Position numbers and translations under genes: made by a program | Source of the DNA: Chitinophaga pinensis | Lineage (GTDB): Bacteria > Bacteroidota > Bacteroidia > Chitinophagales > CAMDFR01 | Length of the DNA stretch: 64,000 nt | NCBI GenBank assembly: GCA_945872405.1 | Contig: CAMBZT010000006.1 | Coordinates: forward strand, 1-64,000 | Direction: 5' to 3' | Notes under the pieces: model-generated | Database searches by the model: none | The model's input: only the letters and a program-made list of their open reading frames with translations | Told to the model about the DNA's origin: nothing | In this document: piece by piece, positions 53,913-62,947 of the stretch | How the letters are laid out: the number at the start of each line of letters is the position of its first letter | Position numbering within the stretch: position 1 is the stretch's first letter

Positions 53913-55025
53913 ATGAAGAGAAAAATTACCTATATTTATTTGGTGCTACTTTTAAGTGCGTTTAGCGCTTTTGCACAAGATCCTCAGTTTTCCCAATTTT
54001 ATGCAGCTCCTATGATGCTTAACCCCGCAATGACGGGTGCTTTTTCCGGAAACTATCGTTTTACAGGAATATATAGAAGCCAGTGGGCAAGCATTCTTCA
54101 AACCAACGCCTCAGACAGAAAAGGAACGCCAGCTTTTAGAACCTACAGCGCGTCGGTAGACTTTAGAACGTCAAAAGGATTTTTATCAAAAGACGCCTTT
54201 GGATTTGGACTTGTGATGATGGCCGACAAAGCGGGCGCCGTGGATTTTGGAACCGTCGGTGTTTTAGGTTCAGTATCTTACTTTAAGTCACTCAACTATC
54301 GAGCAACACAATTTATTAGCATAGGGTTTCAAGGAGGAGTTTGGCAAAGATCTTTAAATACCGCAAAACTTAATTTTGGAAGCCAATATGATGGCATTGG
54401 TTATAATCCAAACTTACCTACAGACCCTTCATTATATCAAGCGTTCGATGATAAGTTTTTGATGTATGATTTTAACTTTGGCTTGTTGTGGTATATGAAA
54501 ATTAAAAATAACGGTTCAAACACATATTTAGGTTTTTCAATGCATCACCTAACTAGATCTAACGAATCGTTTTATCGAAGCGGCAACGGGACAAACGCAA
54601 AGGTACCATTCAAAATAATAGGACATGGAGGATTAAAAGTAGCAATCTCAGACCTTCTTAGCGTGGGACCAAAATTTATCATGGTGTTTCAAGGAAAGCA
54701 ATGGCAAACAAACCTAGGAACAGATGTAAAAGTAAATTTCTATTATGGTGAGCACGAGTCAGATGGATTTTCTCTAGGCGTTCTTTATAGAATAGCGGGT
54801 GGCGATAAAGAAGCATTATGGAAAGACAGAAGCATTAATTCAGAATCGTTGATAATGAATGCCAAAGTTGATTATAAAAACCTACAAATAGGCGCGGCAT
54901 ATGATATTAATGTGGGACACGACAAGATTGCCTCACGATCAAAAGGAGCGTGGGAAATCTTTGTTGCTTTCCAGGGTGCATTTAACAAAAAGAAAAACAA
55001 AACATTGTTTTGTCCTCATTGGTAA
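53913..55025 (+). CDS. PorP/SprF-family type IX secretion outer-membrane protein
   Basis: The 370-residue protein has a signal peptide ending AFAQ, then the family-defining N-terminus DPQFSQFYAAPMMLNPAMTGAFSGNYR and a beta-barrel body. PorP/SprF proteins sit in the outer membrane and help deliver or anchor particular T9SS substrates; many genomes carry several. No large adhesin partner gene adjoins it. The 209-bp upstream gap contains T-rich promoter-like sequence but no clear operator. Confidence 0.88.
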   Translation: MKRKITYIYLVLLLSAFSAFAQDPQFSQFYAAPMMLNPAMTGAFSGNYRFTGIYRSQWASILQTNASDRKGTPAFRTYSASVDFRTSKGFLSKDAFGFGLVMMADKAGAVDFGTVGVLGSVSYFKSLNYRATQFISIGFQGGVWQRSLNTAKLNFGSQYDGIGYNPNLPTDPSLYQAFDDKFLMYDFNFGLLWYMKIKNNGSNTYLGFSMHHLTRSNESFYRSGNGTNAKVPFKIIGHGGLKVAISDLLSVGPKFIMVFQGKQWQTNLGTDVKVNFYYGEHESDGFSLGVLYRIAGGDKEALWKDRSINSESLIMNAKVDYKNLQIGAAYDINVGHDKIASRSKGAWEIFVAFQGAFNKKKNKTLFCPHW

Positions 55026-55049
55026 CACCAGTTATCAAAACACTTTTTT

Positions 55050-57020
55050 TTATATGTTTTTTCTAACTAATCTTTTCCAGATTAACAAAAGATCACTATA
55101 CACTGTGTATTCCCTGGCATAGAGAAGATTGATTTTTTGTCCAAGTTCTTGAGAAATATCAACAAATTGATCATCGCTAAGTAAATTAAAAACACCAGGA
55201 ACTAATTTTGGTAATCGATAAAGCGGGACGCCACCCATAGGAATGTACCCAATCCAGGTCTTTTTTCCAATAATCACCAAGCATAAATCTTTTAACAAGA
55301 CCGACCAAGCCTTCTTAAAACAAATCAGATAAAATGGAAAAAAGCAGATAAACAGAAAAGAAAGCGATAAATCAAACAAATATTTATTTCTGCGCCCTGT
55401 TGCTTGACCTATTTTTAAATCAGAATCTATAGAATATAAGTCGCCCATCGTGTTTTTAGAATTGCTTCCTATGATGCTATTGCTATTTTCAGGAACCGTT
55501 TTAAAACAAGGATTTGTTTTAATTTTTTCCATTGTCAGAATAATGTTTTTTGCAGAGACATTTTTATTACAAAAAACAACTTCGTCAATACTTAATAATT
55601 GACAAAGCAAATCGATGTTGTTAAGGTTTGCCACATATGGGGCTGGCTCGATTCCAAAACTTTCACTCAGCGGAGAAACAAATCCAATAAAGGTAAATGA
55701 TTTGCCGGATTCGTTCAGTAACGTCAACACTCTAGTCGCTTCGATTACTTCGCCAACAATAACAATTTTGAGTTTGTTTTCTTCTCTAAAAACGGACTCG
55801 TCTTGGTTAAAAATTTGATAGAAAAAACGATTAGCAAAAAAAGAGAGCGTAACCCAAAGCGCCCCCATGAGAATAATAGCACGAGAAAAACGCAGCTCAT
55901 TAGGCAATAGACCAAAAACCGCCGTTAAAACAAGAGTGCCAATCCCTATTCCTTTTATGATGTTTATTGTTCTAATAGGCTTGTCATAAGCACCAGAGAG
56001 GAAAGCAAACAAGAGCCAAGTGAGGACGTAAACAGGAATAAAGAAAAAAACAAAAACCTCATTGTAATAATCGTTATCGTGCATGATTTTATTTTCCCAT
56101 AATTCCTTTAAGAAATAAATGCCAACGTAAGAAACAGCAAAGTCAAAGATAGGCAGCCAACCATTTTTAAATAACTGAGAAGCAACCGTAAGCGCCGCCT
56201 TAAAGTATATTGCTAAGTTGATTGTGAATGTATAGATATTTGCATTACCTGTAGAAAAGTGTTTTTCAGCATATATAATCATTGCCTCATAGAAGGTTTT
56301 GACATAATTTAAGTTACCCTTTTTTGTGCTCTCTCCTTTGTAGTGCAGAATTGTGCTTTCAGCAAAAAAATAATTTTTGTAGCCAGTTTTAAGTAACCGA
56401 TAAGAAAGATCAATATCTTCACCATACATAAAAAATGTTTCATCTAATAATCCTGCTTTTTCTAGTGCTATTCTTCGAATAAACATATAGGCGCCAGAAA
56501 GCACCGCGACTTCATGGTTTTCATTTGAAGGAAGGTGTCCAAGATGATATTGAGAAAACAATTTTGATTTCGGAAACAGGGCAGACAATCCAAATATTTT
56601 ACAAAAAGAAACCCAAGGCGTAGGCAGAGCCCTTTTAGATTCAGGCAGGAAAGTCCCTGTCCCGTCAATCATTTTAACGCCAATCGCACCAGCTGCCGGG
56701 GTCGACTCCATAAAATGAACACATTTTATAAAAGTGTCTTCTGCAACCAAAGTATCAGGATTGAGCAACAAAACAAATTCTCCCTTTGAAAGCTCAATTG
56801 CCTGATTGTTTGCTTTGGAAAAACCAACATTTTCTTGGTTCGAGATAACATGAATATATGGAAACCTATCTTTTAACATAGCGACGCTTCCATCTACAGA
56901 GCAGTTGTCAACTACAAAGATCTCTGTGTCAAGATCTTTACATGCGTTTAGAACAGACACAATTGCTTGCTCTAAAAAATGCTTTACATTATAATTAACA
57001 ATGATGACAGAAAGCTTCAC
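55050..57020 (-). CDS. GT2 glycosyltransferase fused to a degenerate WcaJ/WbaP-like sugar-phosphate transferase
   Basis: Residues ~1-250 form a GT-A glycosyltransferase: SVIIVNYN, DNCSVDGS, and NPDT in LLLNPDTLV for the divalent-metal DXD-like site. A membrane region with about four helices follows, then a CoA_binding_3-like Rossmann segment (IVIVGEVIEA). The C-terminus starts like a polyprenyl-phosphate hexose-1-phosphate transferase (NKYLFDLSLS) and ends like one (GKKTWIGY, LPKLVPGV), but the catalytic middle is missing. I use GTG 57020, where family homology begins; the longer frame to TTG 57104 crosses a predicted promoter. It lies downstream of nadK. Confidence 0.78.
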   Translation of the reverse strand: MKLSVIIVNYNVKHFLEQAIVSVLNACKDLDTEIFVVDNCSVDGSVAMLKDRFPYIHVISNQENVGFSKANNQAIELSKGEFVLLLNPDTLVAEDTFIKCVHFMESTPAAGAIGVKMIDGTGTFLPESKRALPTPWVSFCKIFGLSALFPKSKLFSQYHLGHLPSNENHEVAVLSGAYMFIRRIALEKAGLLDETFFMYGEDIDLSYRLLKTGYKNYFFAESTILHYKGESTKKGNLNYVKTFYEAMIIYAEKHFSTGNANIYTFTINLAIYFKAALTVASQLFKNGWLPIFDFAVSYVGIYFLKELWENKIMHDNDYYNEVFVFFFIPVYVLTWLLFAFLSGAYDKPIRTINIIKGIGIGTLVLTAVFGLLPNELRFSRAIILMGALWVTLSFFANRFFYQIFNQDESVFREENKLKIVIVGEVIEATRVLTLLNESGKSFTFIGFVSPLSESFGIEPAPYVANLNNIDLLCQLLSIDEVVFCNKNVSAKNIILTMEKIKTNPCFKTVPENSNSIIGSNSKNTMGDLYSIDSDLKIGQATGRRNKYLFDLSLSFLFICFFPFYLICFKKAWSVLLKDLCLVIIGKKTWIGYIPMGGVPLYRLPKLVPGVFNLLSDDQFVDISQELGQKINLLYAREYTVYSDLLLIWKRLVRKNI

Positions 57021-57052
57021 TTGGTATGGTATTGCATTTGAGTTAGATAGTT

Positions 57053-57060
57053 CAAAATTA
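57053..57060 (-). promoter_or_regulatory. -7 box for the glycosyltransferase gene
   Basis: Minus-strand TAATTTTG (57060 down to 57053) lies 33 bp before the GTG at 57020. It supports that start over the TTG at 57104. No clear -33 element is seen. Confidence 0.4.
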
Positions 57061-57122
57061 ATAGTTTTGAAACTATTTAAAGAGAGAAAAAATAGCGTCA
57101 ACAAAGAAATTAGAATAAAAGA

Positions 57123-58001
57123 TTAATTACGCTTGTCTAGACCCCAAAGCAACTTAGTTCGGAGGGCATTGATAAAAGTTTTGTTATTTAAACTCACAAG
57201 CGGCGCAGTGAATTTGGCTTTTTGTACAATAATATTGTATGAAGAATCAATGTTTTGAATTCTAGTGTCAACTGTTGCCAAGAATCGATTGCCTCGACCA
57301 CTAACCTCAAATCTAAGGACAGCATTATTTGGCACAACCAACGGTCTTACGTTTAGATTGTGGGGCGCAACAGGAGTGATAATAAAAGTTTGTGAGTTTG
57401 GATAAACAATAGGTCCACCGCAACTTAAAGAGTATCCTGTAGATCCCGTAGGGGTCGCAACAATTAAACCATCGGCCCAATAAGTTGTAACGAATTCATC
57501 ATTAATATATGCATTAATATTGATCATAGTTGAAGAGTTTTTTCTTTGTAGCGTGAACTCATTCAACCCAAAGTTGTCTTTTCCAAAAAGAGGCTTGTCA
57601 CAAAGTATTTCAAGAAGCTCTCTTTCCTCAACTACATATGTTTTTTCAACCAAAGCTTTCGTTATTTCTTCAATGTTTTCTTTGCTAATTGCTGCCAAAA
57701 ACCCCATTCTTCCAAAATTAATTCCAAGAATTGGTATTTGGGTATCGCGAATAAAAGACACAGTGTCAAGGATCGTTCCATCACCACCAATACTTATTAT
57801 CACCTCTGCCTTATCACTTAAGTTGTCGTATAATGAATAACTTTCTAATGCCGTTTCGTAGCCTCTTTTTTGCTTCAGAAAATCTCTAAACCCCTCATAA
57901 ATAATAACAGAAACGTTATTAGAGCTTAGTGTTTTTAGTAAGCTGTCAAAATGAACAATTTCGTTTTGGGTAATGGACCTACCGTAAAGAGCCACCTGCA
58001 T
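57123..58001 (-). CDS. nadK: NAD kinase
   Basis: The 292-residue protein has the GGDGT ATP/NAD-binding motif at residues 72-76 (SIGGDGTILD), NFGRMGFLA near 94, and the NAD-binding ATPTGSTGYSLSCGGP segment near residue 181. It phosphorylates NAD to NADP. ATG 58001 gives a normal length. It lies upstream of the fused glycosyltransferase on the same strand, with a 102-bp gap. Confidence 0.95.
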   Translation of the reverse strand: MQVALYGRSITQNEIVHFDSLLKTLSSNNVSVIIYEGFRDFLKQKRGYETALESYSLYDNLSDKAEVIISIGGDGTILDTVSFIRDTQIPILGINFGRMGFLAAISKENIEEITKALVEKTYVVEERELLEILCDKPLFGKDNFGLNEFTLQRKNSSTMININAYINDEFVTTYWADGLIVATPTGSTGYSLSCGGPIVYPNSQTFIITPVAPHNLNVRPLVVPNNAVLRFEVSGRGNRFLATVDTRIQNIDSSYNIIVQKAKFTAPLVSLNNKTFINALRTKLLWGLDKRN

Positions 58002-58114
58002 AGACTATATATTTGGATATAAAACTAACAAGAAAAGACTAGATTGTTGTAAATGTTTTATAAAATAAACATACACTTGGCATAACACGTTGTCTGAATA
58101 TAGAAATTCCGACT

Positions 58115-58387
58115 TTAACATCCACTTAGCCGAAAAATCATTATCTGGTTTTTAAAATCACAACAGATAGGCAAAAAAGAATAGACGCCGCTTTCCATCT
58201 TATTTTGATTATCAAAGAAGTTTCTGTGAATTGAGCTTGGGTTGTTTTTTGCTGCGTGCGCTAAAGTGTCTTCGTGAACATTAATTTCATTTAGTAACTT
58301 ATCTCCAACTTCGTTCTGACGAATAAACATGTTTTGGAATTGTTCAACACGAGGCATTGCGTCAATATTTGTGTTTTTTGACGCCAT
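58115..58387 (-). CDS. Unknown 90-residue protein
   Basis: The frame begins MASKNTNIDAMPRVEQF and is hydrophilic and helical to about residue 65, then becomes more hydrophobic with two Cys (PICCDFK) and ends FRLSGC. An AGAAGAAATG-type ribosome-binding context precedes the ATG. Codon use looks normal for the neighbourhood. I do not recognise a family. It may be a short independent gene, or the remnant of a longer one. It lies between the VWA pair and nadK on the same strand; the 176 bp upstream (58388-58563) hold nothing else I can name. Confidence 0.5.
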   Translation of the reverse strand: MASKNTNIDAMPRVEQFQNMFIRQNEVGDKLLNEINVHEDTLAHAAKNNPSSIHRNFFDNQNKMESGVYSFLPICCDFKNQIMIFRLSGC

Positions 58388-58563
58388 TTCTTCTAATTTT
58401 TTTTGATAACTTTTTAATTTGTCTTTAGAAAAAGTTAAATTAATTCTCCATGTTTTGTGTTCGAAATAAAGTTAGTCAATGTTTTTTTGTTTGACATAAA
58501 ACTATTTTTTAAATGGCGCATATAGAACAACAAATCTAAAAAAACAAGTTCAGAAAAAAGGGG

Positions 58564-59991
58564 CTACAATTTAATACTGAGTGTTTGACCGCTGATGATT
58601 TCTATTTCTTTATCGATTGTCATGTGCATGCTTTTGGCTTTTTTAGCACGATAGATCAATCGGTATTTGCCTGGTTGAAGGGCAATATTTTCTAGCTTTA
58701 AATCATCTTTTAGCTCATACAATTTTTTTACCTTCCATCCATTCTCAAAAATAAAAAGACCACCCCAAGTAGGATCAGATTTTGAAACGGAAAGAGTGCC
58801 TGGGGTTGGAATAGGAATGGTTGTTGTTTTACCGTGAAAAATTTCGGTGTTTCGTATAAGAATTCGTGGCAAGGTTAATATTTCTAGATCATATTTTCCA
58901 GCAAGATATTTTTCAGTCGTACTAAGTTGTTGCACATTTATAATTTGGTCGTATTCCCCCCCTTTAACAATACACTTTATCTTTTCTTTAACATTAGATG
59001 GTACATCAACTCCTGTCAGTTGAAACTCTAGAAAACCTTGAGGGGACGAGATTTGAATGACATTGTTTTGGTATGGAATTATCTCAACACTATCTAAACG
59101 TACCGGTGGAATTGTATGTACAACAATGTTGTATAAAGGGGTGGGGTCAATATCAATAGAGTCTGGATTTCCTTTTTTGTCTAAAGTATGATAATAGTTT
59201 TTTAAGCAATAACCAGTTTGTGTATCATAAAAACTCATGTTTAAATCTGTTTGCGTGGGCCTCCCATTGTTGTCTAATAATTCTACCTGAAGCGTAGCGG
59301 AAGCCATTGCCCTATAGATAGCCCGCTCCAGATGATCTTTAAATTGTGTTTCTGTTTTTGAATTGAATAGCTTACCAATGCACTCATAGCTCTCTCGAGC
59401 CTCTTCGGGCAAATCGATACCAACCAAGAGCGGTTTTAAAGAGATACCGCGAAGTTGCAACTGATAGGATGCTTCACATGGATTGCGGAAGCAAGACTCT
59501 GCGCCATCTGTTATTAAAATAATAGCATTTCTAGCTGGCGTAGAAGGAAAATCATAAGCCGCCTGTTCTAAAGAAAGTGTTATGGGGGTGATGCCTCTGG
59601 GAGTTAAATCACTCAGTTTTTTTCTTATTGCAGCGCCGTTGTTTTTTGCAAAAGGCACCTCAAGTTTAGTGTCGTTACAGTTTTTTTCAGTCAACAGATA
59701 TTGGTGTCCATACACCCTTAATGCCGTTTCAACATTAGGAAGCTTTGATAAACTATCAGAAAGATTTGCCAATATTTTTTGTGCCGTTTCCCATTTTGTT
59801 TCTTTGCCCCACCTACCAAACATACTTCCTGAAGCATCAAGAACAAACAATATTCTGATTAATTCTTTTTTTTGGTTAGGAGTTGGTGTTTGAGCCCCCA
59901 AGGGCTCAAGAAAAACAAAGGTTAGTAAAAACAAAGCCCAGAGCCTTTTGGTGCTCGAAAATATTTTTTTTAAAAGGTTTATAGTCTCCAT
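58564..59991 (-). CDS. Secreted von Willebrand factor A protein, copy 2 of tandem pair
   Basis: The 475-residue protein has a signal peptide ending PLGAQ. A VWA domain spans ~45-235 with a complete MIDAS: DASGS near residue 53, the Thr in RGITPIT, and Asp in LITDGAE. A conserved Cys pair (CFRNPC) follows. The C-terminal ~240 residues are beta-rich with no recognised family. MIDAS-type VWA domains bind protein ligands through Mg2+. The ATG overlaps the stop of copy 1 (TAATG), so the two are translationally coupled. Confidence 0.85.
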   Translation of the reverse strand: METINLLKKIFSSTKRLWALFLLTFVFLEPLGAQTPTPNQKKELIRILFVLDASGSMFGRWGKETKWETAQKILANLSDSLSKLPNVETALRVYGHQYLLTEKNCNDTKLEVPFAKNNGAAIRKKLSDLTPRGITPITLSLEQAAYDFPSTPARNAIILITDGAESCFRNPCEASYQLQLRGISLKPLLVGIDLPEEARESYECIGKLFNSKTETQFKDHLERAIYRAMASATLQVELLDNNGRPTQTDLNMSFYDTQTGYCLKNYYHTLDKKGNPDSIDIDPTPLYNIVVHTIPPVRLDSVEIIPYQNNVIQISSPQGFLEFQLTGVDVPSNVKEKIKCIVKGGEYDQIINVQQLSTTEKYLAGKYDLEILTLPRILIRNTEIFHGKTTTIPIPTPGTLSVSKSDPTWGGLFIFENGWKVKKLYELKDDLKLENIALQPGKYRLIYRAKKAKSMHMTIDKEIEIISGQTLSIKL

Positions 59992-61376
59992 TATCGAAGG
60001 TTTAGAGCCGTAATTTTTTCTGAGTTAATATCAAAATAAATGGTTTTAGTGAAGTCGCTTTTGGGGGCAGATTTAGGTCGAAAAACAACAGCATATCTAC
60101 CAGGAATCAAGGAAAGCATATCTTTTTCTTTCACCTTGTCAAATTCATATAACATCCTAAATTCGCCTAATTTAATCTCATAAACACTCGCTATGGAGGC
60201 ATCAATATTTACAAACTGAAGAGTACCAGACTTGGGAATTGCAATTGTTTTTTCTTTTTCCTCCGGCACATAAACTAATTTTTTATTATACCTAGGAAGC
60301 GTTAAAAAATCCAAATCAAAGTCACCTCTCACATAAGGCTCGTTATCGTTTAAGTCTTGTACATACAAAATTTCAGAGGAGTATGCTTCTCTCACTACAC
60401 ACTGCATTGCATCTGCAGCCTTTTTGTTCTCCATAACCAAATTAAGATAGCCAATTGGCATTTCAATGGCAACAATATTGTGAGTGCCGGGCAACAAGAG
60501 TACGCCTATCTTCATTACGGGGGGTATGCTGTGAACCTCAATATTATAGGTTCCAGCAGGATTAATAAACAAAGTATCGGGCAAGCCGAACTCGTTTAGG
60601 GTATGAATAAAGTTGTATTTAATTTCACCACTATAATAATCATACATAGTGAATGCGATATTGGAGACGTTCGGTAGCCCTTTAATATCTAATAAATTTA
60701 TTTGAACAGTAGTGTTTTTAATGGCTTGATTCACTACATTTTGAAGCACATTATTAAATGAATTTTCGTCCTTGGCGTCATAGTAACTGCCTACACAATT
60801 GAAATCTATGACGATGTCTTTAGCTAGGTTTAGTCCAATTATAAAAGGCTTAATAGCAACTCTGTTTTTAGCTAGCGCTAAAGCAGAAGCACAAGGATCT
60901 CCTTCGCATTTTTCTTCACCATCTGTAACGAGAACAATTGCATTAGTGCTCAAAGAGTCCTTAGGAAAATCATTGGCCGCTTGCAGAAGGGAATATGCAA
61001 TAGGTGTATATCCTTGGGGCGTAATTTTGTTTAATTTGATTTGAATACTTTTTGCGTTTTTTGGAGAAAACGCGACCTCTAGTTTGCTGTCGTTACAGTT
61101 GTGAAGAGACCGTGGATACTGATGTCCGAAGATCCTTACGCCAAACTCAACATTGTCGCTGGCCTGTTCAATACTATCGGCTAAATGATAAATTAGCTGT
61201 TTGGAAATTTCAAATTTAGATTTATCGCTCCACATTTCTTTCATGCTTCCGCTTGCGTCTAGCAAAAACAGAATTCTTGTCTTTTGAGGTTTATAGGCTC
61301 GGTTGTTTTGGGAAAAAGACAAAGCGTTCAAAAATAGCAACAACAATAAAAGGCAAAATATTTTCTTTTTAGGCAC
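59991..61376 (-). CDS. Secreted von Willebrand factor A protein, copy 1 of tandem pair
   Basis: The 461-residue paralogue of its downstream neighbour has a signal peptide ending SFSQ. Its VWA domain has MIDAS residues in DASGSMKE near residue 41, QGYTPIA, and VTDGEEK, with the matching Cys pair CEGDPC. The C-terminal beta-rich module again aligns in order with copy 2 (VHSIPPV, PGTHNIV, IPKSGTLQF). The start is GTG 61376; the nearby ATG at 61381 is immediately followed by a stop. It is 45 bp downstream of the DUF3109 gene. Confidence 0.85.
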   Translation of the reverse strand: MPKKKIFCLLLLLLFLNALSFSQNNRAYKPQKTRILFLLDASGSMKEMWSDKSKFEISKQLIYHLADSIEQASDNVEFGVRIFGHQYPRSLHNCNDSKLEVAFSPKNAKSIQIKLNKITPQGYTPIAYSLLQAANDFPKDSLSTNAIVLVTDGEEKCEGDPCASALALAKNRVAIKPFIIGLNLAKDIVIDFNCVGSYYDAKDENSFNNVLQNVVNQAIKNTTVQINLLDIKGLPNVSNIAFTMYDYYSGEIKYNFIHTLNEFGLPDTLFINPAGTYNIEVHSIPPVMKIGVLLLPGTHNIVAIEMPIGYLNLVMENKKAADAMQCVVREAYSSEILYVQDLNDNEPYVRGDFDLDFLTLPRYNKKLVYVPEEKEKTIAIPKSGTLQFVNIDASIASVYEIKLGEFRMLYEFDKVKEKDMLSLIPGRYAVVFRPKSAPKSDFTKTIYFDINSEKITALNLR

Positions 61377-61421
61377 TACATTCTTTTATTATAAACAAAT
61401 TATCATTCTAAGTCTCAAAAA

Positions 61422-61994
61422 TTATTTATCTCTGTTGGCAAAAGCATCTATAGCCTCGTAAGTTTCTTGGCCATACTTTCTTATCAAGGCATCCTTAACA
61501 AATTTATAGACAGGCACCTGAAGTTGTTTCCCAAGCTTACAGGCACTTTTACAAATTTCCCATTTCTCATAATTAATTGCTTCAGAACCATTTCTAAGCT
61601 TAGTTGTGCGAATTGGATATAGATGGCATGAAATAGGCTTTTTAAAATCTGTCTTTTTATCAATATATGCTTTTTCTATGCCACAATGTGCAATTCCATT
61701 CTCGTTGTAATTGATAAACACACAAGCGCCATTCTCAAGTAGCGGCGTTTTGTATTTTTGGTCCTCTTCATCATAAACATAAAAGCCATTTTTGTCAATC
61801 ATTTCAAGACCTTTGTCTGTCAGATAGCCCTTATAATTATCAAATTCTTTTTTCAAAATATCCAACTCGGTTCGTTCGAGCGGAGCCCCGCTGTCACCAG
61901 CCACACAGCAAGCCCCCTTGCAAGAATTAAGATTACACACAAAATCTTTTTCTATGATATCTTCGCTTATTAAAAGATTGTCGATTACTAACAT
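61422..61994 (-). CDS. DUF3109 family Cys-rich protein
   Basis: The 190-residue protein matches DUF3109: clustered cysteines in CNLNSCKGACCV near residues 20-31, then CGIEKAY, SCHLYPIR and CKSACKLG. The arrangement resembles YkgJ-type proteins thought to bind zinc or an iron-sulfur cluster. Function is unknown. It leads the three-gene minus-strand run with the two VWA genes and diverges from the TraB/GumN gene. Confidence 0.85.
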   Translation of the reverse strand: MLVIDNLLISEDIIEKDFVCNLNSCKGACCVAGDSGAPLERTELDILKKEFDNYKGYLTDKGLEMIDKNGFYVYDEEDQKYKTPLLENGACVFINYNENGIAHCGIEKAYIDKKTDFKKPISCHLYPIRTTKLRNGSEAINYEKWEICKSACKLGKQLQVPVYKFVKDALIRKYGQETYEAIDAFANRDK

Positions 61995-62044
61995 TGCTTT
62001 TTTATTATTGTAAAATTAAATGAATTATTATCAAACCTAGCAAG

Positions 62045-62875
62045 ATGCAATATATACTTATCCTTCTGACAACGTTACTAATTTCTTTTAGCCTACAATC
62101 ACAATCTTTGTTGTTTGAAATAACAGGAAACAAACTTAGCAAACCATCCTATTTGTTTGGCACTATTCATCTCACCTCTGACCACAAGATTAAGTCTTAT
62201 CTGTTAGCTACCAAAAAACTAAAACAATGCAAAAGCTATGCCATGGAAATTAATCCAAGTGACTTCGAACAAGAAGGGGTTTTGAACAAGTTGATGATTC
62301 CAGGAGGAAAAACACTACAAAACATCCTAAGTAAAGAGGAGTATGATAGCCTTTCGGTAAAGTTTTATCGAGAAGTAGGAATGAGTCTTACGGGATTTGA
62401 AAAAATTCAGCCAATTTTTCTGATTGTCTTAATGGAAACAGGAAAAAGCAATAAATATAAACCAACAGCCGTTTTAATGATGGATGTAGCCTTAGCAAAA
62501 TTAGCATCAAAAAAAATGAAAGTTAATGGACTGGAAACATTAGAAGAACAAATAGAAGCTATATCAGCAATTTCAATAAAAGAGCAAGTTCAACAATTGT
62601 TTGATTATCAAAAAAATGTAAGTAGCGAACAAGATTCTCTATATAAAACAGGCGACATAGAAAAAATATACAACGCAACAATCGCCGAGATGACAACAAA
62701 CCAAATACAGGAATTACTCATAAATAGAAACATCAGAATGTCAGAAAGAGCAATCTTGCTATTGCAAAAAGAGTCAACCTTTATAGCTGTTGGCGCAGCA
62801 CATTTGGGCGGCGAAAAAGGGCTAGTCAGATTGTTGAGAGAAAAAGGGTTTGTTTTAAAAGAAATTATTAAGTAA
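62045..62875 (+). CDS. TraB/GumN-family protein
   Basis: The 276-residue protein has a signal peptide (SLQSQSLL). It shows the TraB/GumN landmarks: LFEITGNKLSKPSYLFGTIHL with the first conserved GTIH near residue 39, an ALEINP-like MEINPSDFE segment, VNGLETLEEQIEA, and GAAHLGGEKGLVRLL at the C-terminus. The family is related to Tiki-type proteases that use metal-binding GX2H motifs; enzymatic function in bacteria is largely untested. The MORN-repeat gene follows 72 bp later. Confidence 0.88.
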   Translation: MQYILILLTTLLISFSLQSQSLLFEITGNKLSKPSYLFGTIHLTSDHKIKSYLLATKKLKQCKSYAMEINPSDFEQEGVLNKLMIPGGKTLQNILSKEEYDSLSVKFYREVGMSLTGFEKIQPIFLIVLMETGKSNKYKPTAVLMMDVALAKLASKKMKVNGLETLEEQIEAISAISIKEQVQQLFDYQKNVSSEQDSLYKTGDIEKIYNATIAEMTTNQIQELLINRNIRMSERAILLLQKESTFIAVGAAHLGGEKGLVRLLREKGFVLKEIIK

Positions 62876-62947
62876 AAACGAAACTATTATTGATGCTTTT
62901 CGTATTGTAAAATACAGAGGGAGAAGTTTAAACACTCTAAATAAAAC

